Assembly: GCA_036652815.1 (NCBI GenBank)
Contig: JAVVVE010000005.1
Coordinates: 1-64,000, forward strand
Source of the DNA: SZUA-378 sp036652815
GTDB taxonomy: Bacteria; Bacillota; Clostridia; Lachnospirales; Lachnospiraceae
Reading direction: 5' to 3'
DNA: 64,000 bases
The position numbers and the translations under genes were made by a program. Numbering within the stretch: position 1 is the first letter of the stretch; the number at the start of each line of letters is the position of its first letter. Below are positions 8,272 to 17,242 of this stretch, in pieces. A model generated the notes under the pieces. That model saw only the letters and a list, made by a program, of their open reading frames with translations, was not told where the DNA came from and did no database searches.

Positions 8272-9780
8272 ATGGCTGAGACATATGTATTGGAAATGGA
8301 GAATATAGAGAAATCCTTTCCTGGAGTAAAAGCTCTGGATGGAGCAAAGCTTATGCTTCGAAAAGGTACCGTACACTCCTTGATGGGAGAGAACGGAGCC
8401 GGAAAAAGTACGCTGATGAAATGCCTTTTTGGCGTTTACAGAGAAGATGCCGGTATTATTAAAATAGATGGCACAGAAGTTCGCTTTGACAGTCCTAAGC
8501 AAGCACTGGATAACGGTGTCGCAATGGTGCATCAAGAATTAAATCAGGTACTTAGAAGAAATGTAATGGAAAATATGTGGTTGGGAAGATTCCCTATGAC
8601 AAAGGGGTTAATTGATCACAAGAAAATGTATAAAGAAACAAAAGCAGTTTTTGATGACTTAAATATTGATGTAGATCCAAAGATTTTGATTGGTAAATTA
8701 TCGGTATCACAAAGACAGATGGTTGAGATAGCCAAAGCGGTATCCTATAATGCTAAAATATTAGTATTGGATGAGCCGACTTCTTCTTTGACAAAAGAAG
8801 AGGTAGAACATTTATTTGAGATTATAAATAGACTCAGAGACAGAGGAGTCGGTATGGTATATATATCGCATAAGATGGAAGAAATATTGCAGATATCTGA
8901 TGATGTAACGATTATGCGTGATGGACAGTGGATAGCAACCAAGAGTGCGGCAGAATTAACAACGGACGAGATTATTAAATTAATGGTCGGCAGAAGCTTA
9001 AATGATCGTTTTCCACCAAAGGAGAATCAAATCGGAGAAGTCTTAATGGAAGTAAAAGGATTAACCGGTAAGTATATGCCAAGTTGTATTGATGCATCTT
9101 TTGAATTACATAAAGGCGAGATTTTGGGAGTGGCAGGACTTGTTGGTTCTAGAAGAACTGAACTTTTAGAGACTATTTTTGGAGTTGCTCATAAAGAAAG
9201 TGGACAGGTTATCCTGCACGGACAAGAGGTAACTAACAGAGATTCTAAAGAAGCAATTAAAAATGGATTTGCATTATTAACAGAAGAAAGACGTGCAACC
9301 GGTATTATACCGCTACAAAGTATTACTTTTAATTCTGTAATTGCAAATATTGAGACTTATAAAAAACATGGATTGCTTTCTAATAAAAAAATGGGTGAAG
9401 ATACACAGTGGGTCATTGATAGCATGAATGTTAAAACACCTTCTGCTAAGACACATATCAAATCTTTATCAGGAGGTAATCAGCAGAAAGTTATTATCGG
9501 ACGATGGTTGTTAACCAATCCGGAGGTGCTCCTGTTAGATGAACCGACCAGAGGTATTGATGTAGGTGCTAAATATGAGATTTATCAATTAATTATTGAT
9601 TTGGCAAAAAAAGGAAAAGGTATTATGATGGTATCTTCCGAAATGCCGGAATTGATAGGTATCTGTGATAGGATCTTGGTTATGAGTAATGGACATGTAG
9701 CGGGAATCCTTGATATGAAGCAAGATTTTCAAGGAAAAGAACAAGAAGAAATCATGCGCTTAGCCGCAAAATTTATTTAG
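8272..9780 (+). CDS. Galactose ABC transporter ATPase MglA
   Basis: This 502-residue protein has two fused ATPase halves, as in MglA/RbsA. The first half has Walker A GENGAGKST (39-47), signature LSVSQRQ and Walker B ILVLDEPTSS. The second half has the expected degenerate Walker A (GLVGSRRTE), a canonical LSGGNQQKV and LLLDEPTRGIDVG. Length is normal for the family (about 500). It powers sugar import through MglC. It follows mglB after a 108-base gap containing the hairpin and precedes mglC by 15 bases. The kinship with galactose rather than ribose systems is inferred from the MglB calcium loop upstream. Confidence 0.93.
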   Translation: MAETYVLEMENIEKSFPGVKALDGAKLMLRKGTVHSLMGENGAGKSTLMKCLFGVYREDAGIIKIDGTEVRFDSPKQALDNGVAMVHQELNQVLRRNVMENMWLGRFPMTKGLIDHKKMYKETKAVFDDLNIDVDPKILIGKLSVSQRQMVEIAKAVSYNAKILVLDEPTSSLTKEEVEHLFEIINRLRDRGVGMVYISHKMEEILQISDDVTIMRDGQWIATKSAAELTTDEIIKLMVGRSLNDRFPPKENQIGEVLMEVKGLTGKYMPSCIDASFELHKGEILGVAGLVGSRRTELLETIFGVAHKESGQVILHGQEVTNRDSKEAIKNGFALLTEERRATGIIPLQSITFNSVIANIETYKKHGLLSNKKMGEDTQWVIDSMNVKTPSAKTHIKSLSGGNQQKVIIGRWLLTNPEVLLLDEPTRGIDVGAKYEIYQLIIDLAKKGKGIMMVSSEMPELIGICDRILVMSNGHVAGILDMKQDFQGKEQEEIMRLAAKFI

Positions 9781-9795
9781 AATAGGGGTGACGTA

Positions 9796-10845
9796 ATGAG
9801 TAATATTAAGACGGAACAAATAGGAAAGAATCAGATAAACAAAGAAAAGATAGGAGAATTTCTCCTTAATTATGCGCTTTATATCATTTTAGGATTTATG
9901 ATTATTGTAGTCATAGCAATCAATCCAAAGTTCTTATCAATATCTAACTTTGTTAAGATATTGACACAAGCGTCAACAAGAGGAATCTTGGCATTAGGTG
10001 TGGCGGGTATGATTGTACTGGCAGGAACTGACTTATCAGCAGGCCGTATCCTTGGTTGCTGTGCTGCGGTATCCGCATCGATGATGCAGGCTGTTACTTA
10101 TGCTTCCAGAATGTATCCTGGGATTACCAAAGATTTACCTTTGATCGTACCGCTTTTTGTTAGTATTATCATAGGTGTATTATTTTGTCTATTAAATGGT
10201 TTTGGTGTTGCAAAACTAAAATTACATGCATTTATTGTATCCTTAGGCACACAATTGATTGCTTTTGGCTGTACCTGTATTTACATAGATAGCCAAGAGG
10301 GTGGGGCACAAGCGATATCTACATTTAATGAAAAATTTCTGAATGTAGTAAATGGTTCTTTTAATATCTTTGGTTTTAAATTACCATATCTCATTATCTA
10401 TTTTGCATTAGCAGCTGTAGTTGTATGGGTTATTTGGAATAAGACGACACTTGGCAAGAATATGTTTGCGATGGGTGGTAATATGGAAGCTGCTGCAGTG
10501 TCAGGAGTTAATATTACAAAAAATATCATGGGTATTTATTTAGTCGCAGGTGTTTTATACGGAATTGCTGCTTTCCTAGAAGCAGGCCGTATTCAGTCAG
10601 TCAATACAGGTACCGGTTTGAACTATGATTTAGATGCTATTTCAGGCTGTGTTATCGGTGGTGTATCTTTTGCAGGTGGTGTTGGAACGATTCCGGGTGT
10701 TATTATCGGTGTTGTTATCCTACAGGTAATTAACTATAGCTTAAACTTCCTTGGTGTTAATCCATACTTGCAATATATTATCAAAGGACTTATTATTATC
10801 TTGGCAGTATCGATTGATGTAAGAAAATATTTAGCAAAGAAATAA
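9796..10845 (+). CDS. Galactose ABC transporter permease MglC
   Basis: This 349-residue polytopic protein of the BPD_transp_2 family has about 8-10 hydrophobic segments, and the family hallmarks GVAGMIVLAGTDLSAGR near residue 75 and SGVNITKNIMG and VIGGVSFAGGVGT in the C-terminal half. It forms the sugar channel with MglA. Its start is preceded by AGGGGTGACG. It lies between mglA and a tiny membrane protein gene in one operon. Confidence 0.93.
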   Translation: MSNIKTEQIGKNQINKEKIGEFLLNYALYIILGFMIIVVIAINPKFLSISNFVKILTQASTRGILALGVAGMIVLAGTDLSAGRILGCCAAVSASMMQAVTYASRMYPGITKDLPLIVPLFVSIIIGVLFCLLNGFGVAKLKLHAFIVSLGTQLIAFGCTCIYIDSQEGGAQAISTFNEKFLNVVNGSFNIFGFKLPYLIIYFALAAVVVWVIWNKTTLGKNMFAMGGNMEAAAVSGVNITKNIMGIYLVAGVLYGIAAFLEAGRIQSVNTGTGLNYDLDAISGCVIGGVSFAGGVGTIPGVIIGVVILQVINYSLNFLGVNPYLQYIIKGLIIILAVSIDVRKYLAKK

Positions 10846-10859
10846 TAGGAGATATCACA

Positions 10860-11066
10860 TTGACAGAGCAAGAAATAAAGGATTCCAATTTGGTAGAAGA
10901 GGATGCAGAAAAGGAAAATTCTCACAAGGATGTTCCACCTAGATTACGCGATAACCTCTATAGCAAGATTGATATTCCTGTTTCTACAATGAATTGGGTA
11001 ATTGGTATTATAGTAGTAGCAATAGTTGTGTTTTTGGTTTATGGAATTTGGAAAGCTAATTTTTGA
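10860..11066 (+). CDS. Small single-span membrane protein in mgl operon (TTG start)
   Basis: This 68-residue protein has a charged, Glu/Lys-rich cytoplasmic N-terminus (1-40) and one transmembrane helix (about 46-64). The only sensible start is TTG at 10860, placed 8 bases after ATAGGAG; the next in-frame ATG (residue 44) is too late. It lies 14 bases after mglC and before the operon terminator, so it is co-transcribed with the transporter. I do not recognise a named family. Position suggests a transporter accessory or regulatory subunit. The rare TTG start would lower its translation relative to mglC. Confidence 0.75.
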   Translation: MTEQEIKDSNLVEEDAEKENSHKDVPPRLRDNLYSKIDIPVSTMNWVIGIIVVAIVVFLVYGIWKANF

Positions 11067-11074
11067 TTTGTATG

Positions 11075-11128
11075 TGCGATATGATTGAGATTTCAGAAAA
11101 CTCAATCATATCGCATATTTATTTCTTT
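11075..11128 (+). terminator. Terminator of mgl operon
   Basis: A perfect 15-bp inverted repeat (11075-11089 with 11101-11115) with an 11-base loop is followed by a T-rich run. It lies just after the last mgl gene. Confidence 0.9.
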
Positions 11129-11150
11129 ATGAAAACGAGGTAATCATAGG

Positions 11151-11804
11151 ATGGAAATTCAGAAAAAATGTTATATTATCGGTTCTGGTGAATTTGAAGC
11201 AACTTATTTTCATCCGGGCAGAGAGGATTATCTGATCGCGGCAGACGGTGGATATCATAGATTTGTTTCGCTTGGTTTGATTCCAAATTTATTAATAGGT
11301 GATTTTGATTCCATAGGGAAATTTGAATTATCAGACGAAGAAGCCAGAGAAAAGGGGATTCGAATAGAACGTTTGCCGAAGGAAAAGAATGATACCGATC
11401 TGTTAGCTGCGATTCGGGTTGGATTGGACGAAGGTTGTAGAGATTTTCATATTTTCGGTGGAACAGGTGGTAGAATTGATCATACAATTGCAAATATTCA
11501 ATGTCTTACCTATCTTAGCATACAGGGGTGCAAGGGACATCTTTATGGCAGTAACTATGAATTATTCACGATTACTAATAATAGAGTGACGTTTGAACCG
11601 TTAGAACAGGGTATGATAGCTGTATTTGCCATGGGAGATCGTGCGGAGGGCGTATATTTGACAGGGCTTAAATACCCACTTATCAATGCCACTATTACCA
11701 AAGATTATCCCATTGGAGTCAGTAACGAATTTTTGGGAATTGAAAGTTATATAGAAGTTCAAAATGGGACTCTTCTGGTGGTACATTATTTAACAATCCT
11801 TTAA
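11151..11804 (+). CDS. thiN: Thiamine diphosphokinase
   Basis: This 217-residue enzyme transfers pyrophosphate from ATP to thiamine to make thiamine diphosphate. Family motifs are AADGGYH near residue 27, GDFDSI (about 47), the ATP-binding KNDTD (about 80), GGTGGRIDHT (about 105) and VSNEF (about 190). Length is typical (about 210-220). The SD is GAGG, 10 bases upstream. It is a lone gene here rather than following rsgA and rpe as in many Firmicutes. Its 3' end overlaps the convergent cation-efflux gene by 15 bases. Confidence 0.93.
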   Translation: MEIQKKCYIIGSGEFEATYFHPGREDYLIAADGGYHRFVSLGLIPNLLIGDFDSIGKFELSDEEAREKGIRIERLPKEKNDTDLLAAIRVGLDEGCRDFHIFGGTGGRIDHTIANIQCLTYLSIQGCKGHLYGSNYELFTITNNRVTFEPLEQGMIAVFAMGDRAEGVYLTGLKYPLINATITKDYPIGVSNEFLGIESYIEVQNGTLLVVHYLTIL

Positions 11805-12968
11805 CACATAAGCATGATCCACTTCAATGACAGCAAAATAGGAGGAACTGATATGCTTTAAGGACTCCGCAATGGATTGTTTTAATTCCAAATCATCTAA
11901 TTTGAAATCATAGGGAACCACCACATCAAAGATAATATTGGTGTGCGTGGGTCCTTTTACAATACGAAAATCATGAATACGAAGAGAAGGGTCTATGTTC
12001 ATCACGAGTGTTTCAACTTGTTCTTTTAAAGATAATGTTTCTTCATCATTGTCTTGAATAGGATCCATATGAATAACCGCATTACAATTCAAATCTTGTC
12101 GTAACTGATGCTCAATATTATCAATTGCATCATGCAGAAGCAGAATATCTCCGGAAGCAGGGACTTCAGCATGCAGAGATATCATGATACGCCCCGGACC
12201 ATAATTATGTACAACAAGATCGTGGATACCTAAAACAGCAGGATCATTTAGAACAATATGTTCGATGCTGTGTACAAATTCCGGCTCAGGCATTTGCCCT
12301 AGCAACGGACTTATTGTTTCTTTTGCGGCACAGATACCGGCATATAAGATAAAGAGACCTACTAATACACCACAGTAACCATCGATGCAGATGCCGGTAA
12401 AATGTGTAAACAATGTGCCGAGAAGGACAACGGTGGTTGCTAATGTATCACTTAAACTATCAGTTGCAGTAGCTTTCATTGCAGCAGAACTGATTTTTTG
12501 CCCTATTTTTTTGTTATATAATGCCATATAGCATTTGACACAGATAGAGAGCAGCAGAATCAGAATAATAATGGGGCTGAATATGACCGGATTAGGATGT
12601 ATAATCTTACTAATAGATGATTTTAATAATTCTAAAGCCATAATAATAATGGCAATGGATACAAATAGTCCGGAGATATATTCAACACGCCCATGCCCAA
12701 ATGGATGATCCAAATCAGGTTTTTGCCCGGAGATCTTGAAACCAATCAAGGTAATGACCGAAGAACCGGCATCAGATAAGTTGTTAAACGCATCTGCCAT
12801 AATAGAAATAGAGCCACTCAATAAGCCGGCAAAAAGTTTACATAAAAATAATAACAAATTGAATCCAATCCCAGTAATCCCACATAATATGCCATAAGAT
12901 TGCCTTACATCGGGTGAAGTTACATTATCTTTATTAGGAATAAATTTATTTATTAAGTAAGTAATCAT
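11790..12968 (-). CDS. Cation diffusion facilitator transporter
   Basis: This 392-residue protein of the CDF family exports divalent metals (Zn, Mn, Fe, Co) by proton exchange. Six transmembrane helices span about 25-220. The metal site is visible as MADAFNNLSDAGSS in helix 2 (two Asp of the site) and the family motif HPFGHGRVEYISG; the second site lies in TATDSLSDT in helix 5. The C-terminal cytoplasmic dimerisation domain (about 225-390) is longer than usual and may carry a second ferredoxin-like repeat. The start has GGAG 6 bases upstream. The metal cannot be told from sequence. Confidence 0.9.
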   Translation of the reverse strand: MITYLINKFIPNKDNVTSPDVRQSYGILCGITGIGFNLLLFLCKLFAGLLSGSISIMADAFNNLSDAGSSVITLIGFKISGQKPDLDHPFGHGRVEYISGLFVSIAIIIMALELLKSSISKIIHPNPVIFSPIIILILLLSICVKCYMALYNKKIGQKISSAAMKATATDSLSDTLATTVVLLGTLFTHFTGICIDGYCGVLVGLFILYAGICAAKETISPLLGQMPEPEFVHSIEHIVLNDPAVLGIHDLVVHNYGPGRIMISLHAEVPASGDILLLHDAIDNIEHQLRQDLNCNAVIHMDPIQDNDEETLSLKEQVETLVMNIDPSLRIHDFRIVKGPTHTNIIFDVVVPYDFKLDDLELKQSIAESLKHISSSYFAVIEVDHAYVLKDC

Positions 12969-13058
12969 GATTACTCCATTCTATTTGTTATCACAAATAT
13001 CGCTTAGATTTCTTTTTTGAGTTTATCTTCTATTCTAATCCATTTTATCCCAAAAGGC

Positions 13059-13095
13059 AAATAAAAAAGCCGACCCGCGTTGAAAGGGTCGGCTT
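13059..13095 (-). terminator. Terminator of iron alcohol dehydrogenase gene
   Basis: Read on the reverse strand, a perfect 10-bp stem (AAGCCGACCC with GGGTCGGCTT) is followed by TTTTTTATTT. It lies 14 bases past the end of the alcohol dehydrogenase gene. Confidence 0.92.
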
Positions 13096-13108
13096 ACTTA
13101 AAAGTTAC

Positions 13109-14287
13109 TTAGAAGTCAACTTCAGTACCATAATAAATGCAGGTAAACAATTTTTCCATTGTTGCAGCATCTATACTTCTTGGATTAGAACCGGTACAAG
13201 CGTCTCCGATTGCATTTACAGAGATAGCAGCAATTTTTTCTTTAAATTCTGATTCGACAATACCAAATTCTTTTAAGGTATTAGGTATCTTCATATAGTT
13301 ATTCATCTCTACAATCTTTTTGCGTAGACCATCGATGCATTCCTCAGTGGTACCTGTAATGCCAATTGAATTAGCTATTTCAGCATAACGAATGGCCGCT
13401 TCCTGATTTTTAGAGTTGTATTTGATGACATAAGGAAGATACATGGCGTTTGCAAGACCATGAGTAATATGTCCGGTAGAGAATGCAGCACCTGTCTTAT
13501 GAGCCATAGAATGAACGATACCCAATAATGCATTAGAGAAAGCCATCCCTGCAAGACATTGTCCGTAATGCATCTCTTCACGACATGCCATATCACCATC
13601 ATAAGATTTGATAAGATCATTATTTACGATCTTAACTGCCTGAATCGCTAATGGATCTGTGAATACAGAATGCAAGGTCGATACATATGCTTCAATCGCA
13701 TGAGTTAATGCGTCCATGCCGGTGTAAGCAGTCAGATGTTGTGGCATCGTTTCTGCGAGAGCAGGATCTACGATAGCAACATCAGGAGTAATATTAAAGT
13801 CTGCCATTGGATATTTAATTCCTTTTGCATAATCAGTAATAACAGCGAAAGCAGTTACTTCTGTTGCTGTTCCTGAAGTAGAAGAGATAGCACAGAATTT
13901 TGCTTTGGTTCTTAAAGAAGGGAAGTTAAAAGGAATACATAAGTCTTCAAAGGTAACTTCCGGATATTCATAAAAAGCCCACATAGCTTTGGCAGCATCG
14001 ATAGGAGAGCCTCCACCCATAGCAATAATCCAGTCAGGCTGGAATGCAGTCATTGCATTGGCACCTTTCATAACAGTCTCAACGGATGGATCGGGTTCTA
14101 CATTTTCAAATAATTGAGTTTCAATGCCGGCTTCTTTTAAATAAGCCAATACTTTATCAACGAATCCGAATTTCTTCATGGAACCGCCACCCAGAACAAG
14201 GATTGCTTTCTTGCCCTTTAAATTCTTTAATTCTGCAAGAGCCTCCGGTCCATAATACACATCTCTTGGTAATGTAAATCTACTCAT
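13109..14287 (-). CDS. Iron-containing alcohol dehydrogenase
   Basis: This 392-residue group III alcohol dehydrogenase of the butanol dehydrogenase (BdhA/YqhD-like) type uses NAD(P)H to reduce aldehydes. It has the nucleotide-binding GGGSPIDAAK (about 100), a metal-ligand Asp in AYTGMDALTHAIEAY and His ligands in the HSMAHKTGAAFSTGHITHG segment. AAGGAGGTAAC precedes the start. A strong promoter and a probable Rex operator lie upstream and a terminator follows, so it is a monocistronic, redox-controlled fermentation gene. Substrate (ethanol, butanol or a diol aldehyde) is not decided by sequence. Confidence 0.93.
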   Translation of the reverse strand: MSRFTLPRDVYYGPEALAELKNLKGKKAILVLGGGSMKKFGFVDKVLAYLKEAGIETQLFENVEPDPSVETVMKGANAMTAFQPDWIIAMGGGSPIDAAKAMWAFYEYPEVTFEDLCIPFNFPSLRTKAKFCAISSTSGTATEVTAFAVITDYAKGIKYPMADFNITPDVAIVDPALAETMPQHLTAYTGMDALTHAIEAYVSTLHSVFTDPLAIQAVKIVNNDLIKSYDGDMACREEMHYGQCLAGMAFSNALLGIVHSMAHKTGAAFSTGHITHGLANAMYLPYVIKYNSKNQEAAIRYAEIANSIGITGTTEECIDGLRKKIVEMNNYMKIPNTLKEFGIVESEFKEKIAAISVNAIGDACTGSNPRSIDAATMEKLFTCIYYGTEVDF

Positions 14288-14333
14288 ACAATGTTACCTC
14301 CTTAAATTGGTTTAGATTAATTGAACTGTTTAT

Positions 14334-14362
14334 ATTATAACAGATTGTTATTAATTTATCAA
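14334..14362 (-). promoter_or_regulatory. Promoter of iron alcohol dehydrogenase
   Basis: On the reverse strand TTGATA (14357-14362) is followed by a 17-base spacer and TATAAT (14334-14339). Transcription would start about 40 bases before the ATG at 14287. Confidence 0.85.
14345..14362. promoter_or_regulatory. Probable Rex operator
   Basis: The sequence TTGATAAATTAATAACAA (reverse strand) matches the Rex consensus TTGTTAANNNNTTAACAA at 12 of 14 defined positions. It covers the -35 box and most of the spacer, so bound Rex would block RNA polymerase. Rex releases DNA when NADH is high, and it controls alcohol-forming genes in clostridia. No rex gene is in this window. Confidence 0.65.
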
Positions 14363-14485
14363 TCGTTTTTGCGAAAAATTATTTGTATTTATTTGCGTAT
14401 TGTACTATACAGAGAACATGGCAAGAAAGGTTTACTTAAATAGAAAAAGAATATATAATAAGAGAAAGTAGGTTGAATCATTCAT

Positions 14486-14520
14486 ATATCACAGAGCATA
14501 GGGATAAGACTATGTGATAT
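14486..14520. promoter_or_regulatory. Inverted repeat upstream of GGDEF gene
   Basis: ATATCACA (14486-14493) and TGTGATAT (14513-14520) form an 8-bp inverted repeat with an inner CATAG/CTATG pair. It ends 18 bases before the GGDEF gene start. It may be an operator or a leader hairpin; it does not match the c-di-GMP riboswitch core. Confidence 0.35.
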
Positions 14521-14538
14521 CGCATAGTAGGGGTGCAG

Positions 14539-16371
14539 ATGAAAATAATCAAAAAAATGAAAATAACAACATTAAGTATGATGGGAGTTATCTTCTGCTT
14601 CGTGCTATTTATGAGAGCAGATGTGGCACAACCAATACAGGCATCAGAGAAACTTATCTTAACAAGAGAAGAACAGCAATATATCGCAGAGGCACCGACA
14701 ATCGGTGTTTCAGTATCTCCAAACAAGGGGCCATTACAATATTTAGACACAAAAACAGCGAAACTCAAGGGTATTTCAGTTGATTATTTTGAAGAACTTA
14801 GCAGGATGACAGGCTTGCAGTTTCATTATGTGAATGGAAAAGATGTGGAAAGCATTCTTTTGATGATGCAGGAAGGTGAAATCTCTATTGTGTCCGGTAT
14901 GCCACAGAATCTAAGCTTAGCACAAGTGTATCAGACCGAGTTAAGTAATACTTACTTAGAATCACCGATTGCGGTTGTGATGCCGCATTCCACACAGGAT
15001 AAGCAGATTAATGATAGAGTTTTGGCGATTAGCGTAGGAATGGAGGTAGATTCTGCTTTTAAGAATGTAAAAGAAATCATACGTTATAATACTGTGGAAG
15101 ACTGCATTCAGGCAGTTGGTCAAGGAAAAGCAGATTTTACTTATGGCAATGCCTATGTTATGGAATACTATGCGAAGCGGTCAGGTGCACGTAATCTTAC
15201 GATAGTTCCGCTGAATCAGCGACAACAAGATATGTGTATTGGTGTTGCCGTAGGAGCAGATGAGCGACTGTTATCCATTCTGAATAAGGCGATTCAGCAA
15301 TTTTCTGATGAGACCATGCAGAATATTATCATGAATAATACGGCAAGACCGATTCAACAGATTACACTATCTTCTATAGTATCATCCAATCCGGTTGGTA
15401 GTATTGTTTCTTTTGTTTCGATTATTCTGTTGATCCTGATGATTGCCTTTATCTTAATAACCAAATATCAGAAGCAGAATAGACAGATAGCACTTGCTAA
15501 TCGTAAGTATACACTTTTATCTGATATTTCAAATGAATATCTTTATGAATATGACTATGTTCAGGACTGTATGATTTTGTCCACATCATTGGCGGCTCTG
15601 TTTGATTCTCCACATACCATAGAACACTGGAAAGAGTTTACACAAAAAACAGGTTATATGGATATGATAGAGAACAAAAAAGTAGAGAGTCTGTATAGCA
15701 CAGAAAAAAATACTACAAAGCAAGAGGCGCAGCCGAATACCTTGACCCTTAGATTACAGATGAAAGATGGCAGGAGTAAATGGTTTCGAATGGTTAGAGC
15801 TATTATATATGAAGAAAATGTACCAAAATTTGTAATAGGTAAGATGTCAGATATACAAAAAGAGCAGGAGGAACGAGAAGAATTAATTGAAAAATCCAGT
15901 AAGGATGGTTTGACTAAGCTATATAATGCTGAGACTTCAAGAGAGCTGATTAATCAGTACATCACGCAGGAAAGACAGATATATGGAACTTTAATGATTT
16001 TAGATATAGATGATTTCAAAGGCGTGAACGATAAATATGGTCATTATATGGGAGATAAAGTATTACAGGAAGTGGGTAATATTTTACTGATGATTTTTAG
16101 AAAAGATGATATTGTAGGTCGGCTTGGTGGAGATGAATTCTTGGTATTTATGAAAGATTTAATTGACAGACAAGAGGTTAAGAAAAAGTGTGAGCAGTTA
16201 CAGAGCAGAATACAGAAGATAGATGTTGGGAATGAAGTCCCTATTACAGCCAGCATGGGAGTATCTATTGTCTACGGTACGACCTCGTTTGATTTTCTTT
16301 ATCAGCAGACAGATAAGGCATTGTATGAGATGAAAGAAAATGGAAAATCAGGATACAAGATAGTGGAATAG
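14539..16371 (+). CDS. Solute-binding domain / PAS-like / GGDEF diguanylate cyclase
   Basis: This 610-residue protein has an N-terminal signal or anchor (about 8-30), one extracellular amino-acid-binding-type domain (SBP_bac_3, about 45-260), a transmembrane helix (about 290-312), a PAS-like domain (about 325-440) and a C-terminal GGDEF domain (about 455-610). The active-site loop reads GRLGGDEFLVF, intact for making cyclic di-GMP, and ILDIDDFKGVNDKYGH precedes it. No EAL domain is present. It should link an outside solute to cyclic di-GMP. I chose the ATG at 14539 (AGGGG 5 bases upstream) over the GTG at 14533. Confidence 0.88.
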   Translation: MKIIKKMKITTLSMMGVIFCFVLFMRADVAQPIQASEKLILTREEQQYIAEAPTIGVSVSPNKGPLQYLDTKTAKLKGISVDYFEELSRMTGLQFHYVNGKDVESILLMMQEGEISIVSGMPQNLSLAQVYQTELSNTYLESPIAVVMPHSTQDKQINDRVLAISVGMEVDSAFKNVKEIIRYNTVEDCIQAVGQGKADFTYGNAYVMEYYAKRSGARNLTIVPLNQRQQDMCIGVAVGADERLLSILNKAIQQFSDETMQNIIMNNTARPIQQITLSSIVSSNPVGSIVSFVSIILLILMIAFILITKYQKQNRQIALANRKYTLLSDISNEYLYEYDYVQDCMILSTSLAALFDSPHTIEHWKEFTQKTGYMDMIENKKVESLYSTEKNTTKQEAQPNTLTLRLQMKDGRSKWFRMVRAIIYEENVPKFVIGKMSDIQKEQEEREELIEKSSKDGLTKLYNAETSRELINQYITQERQIYGTLMILDIDDFKGVNDKYGHYMGDKVLQEVGNILLMIFRKDDIVGRLGGDEFLVFMKDLIDRQEVKKKCEQLQSRIQKIDVGNEVPITASMGVSIVYGTTSFDFLYQQTDKALYEMKENGKSGYKIVE

Positions 16372-16403
16372 AGAATCTGAAATAGTGCAAAGGAATACAA
16401 AAG

Positions 16404-17231
16404 ATGAGAAAAATAAGAATAGTGACGTATTTAGTGGCCTTATTTTTATGGACTACGGGATTCGATACGTTACCAAGCATAGGCTATGCAGTGAATACGG
16501 CAGAGGTACGAACCACAGTGGCAACGGATTCACCTATACTAGGTTCGCTTCAGCCTTGTGAAGAAGTAGTGGCTTTAGGTCAGGACAGCAATGGAACTTG
16601 TCTGATCTCTTATCATGGACAGATAGGATATACGCAGGGGATAAATGTAGTGGATTACAATACGATTATGGCCATCCTGGCAGGACGTGCCGGGGTACAA
16701 AAACCGTTGTTGTTGATCAACCAATTGGCACATACTGTGTATATAGGAGATTCTAGGACGACCCAGATGTATGAAGCAGTAGAGAATGCAGAAAAAGGGA
16801 CTTGGATTGCAGAGGCAGGAAAAACATATGCGTGGCTGCCACAGATTGGGATTCCACTGATGGATGCTGTCTGCAAAGCAGGAGATAAAGTAGTGATACA
16901 GATGGGCATGAATGATCTCGTCAAATCCGATGCCACTACTGTTGCAAAACAATACCTCGCATATTATCAAGCGATGGCACCACAGTGGGCAAGCAGGCAA
17001 ATCCGGGTGTCTATCCTTTCTATGAATCCCGTACAATGTGTTTATGGTAATATCAGTAATGAACAAATAGATATCCTAAATGGGATAATACGAGGACAGC
17101 TGCCATCCACGATGGAGTTTATCGATACCAATACCTACCTCAAACAAATCGGGTATCAAACAACAGATGGCATCCATTACAGCACAGATACTTATCGACA
17201 TATTTATGAGTATATCAGTATAGCTAAATAG
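16404..17231 (+). CDS. Secreted SGNH-hydrolase-like protein with SH3-like domain
   Basis: This 275-residue protein has a signal peptide (about 1-30) and a small SH3-like segment (about 33-82, ending GQIGYTQGINV). A C-terminal SGNH-type fold (about 108-275) follows, with YIGDSRT (block I; nucleophile Ser), GMND (block III) and DGIHYS (block V; catalytic Asp and His). The usual product would be an esterase or deacylase acting on cell-wall or polysaccharide acyl groups. The SH3-like part suggests wall binding. It follows the GGDEF gene by 32 bases and is probably co-transcribed, so cyclic di-GMP signalling and wall modification may be linked, which is inference. Confidence 0.75.
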   Translation: MRKIRIVTYLVALFLWTTGFDTLPSIGYAVNTAEVRTTVATDSPILGSLQPCEEVVALGQDSNGTCLISYHGQIGYTQGINVVDYNTIMAILAGRAGVQKPLLLINQLAHTVYIGDSRTTQMYEAVENAEKGTWIAEAGKTYAWLPQIGIPLMDAVCKAGDKVVIQMGMNDLVKSDATTVAKQYLAYYQAMAPQWASRQIRVSILSMNPVQCVYGNISNEQIDILNGIIRGQLPSTMEFIDTNTYLKQIGYQTTDGIHYSTDTYRHIYEYISIAK

Positions 17232-17242
17232 ATGTTCCCTTA

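Noticed and set aside
14461..14538. Cyclic di-GMP riboswitch before the GGDEF gene
   Set aside because: There is an inverted repeat but none of the conserved class I core sequence.
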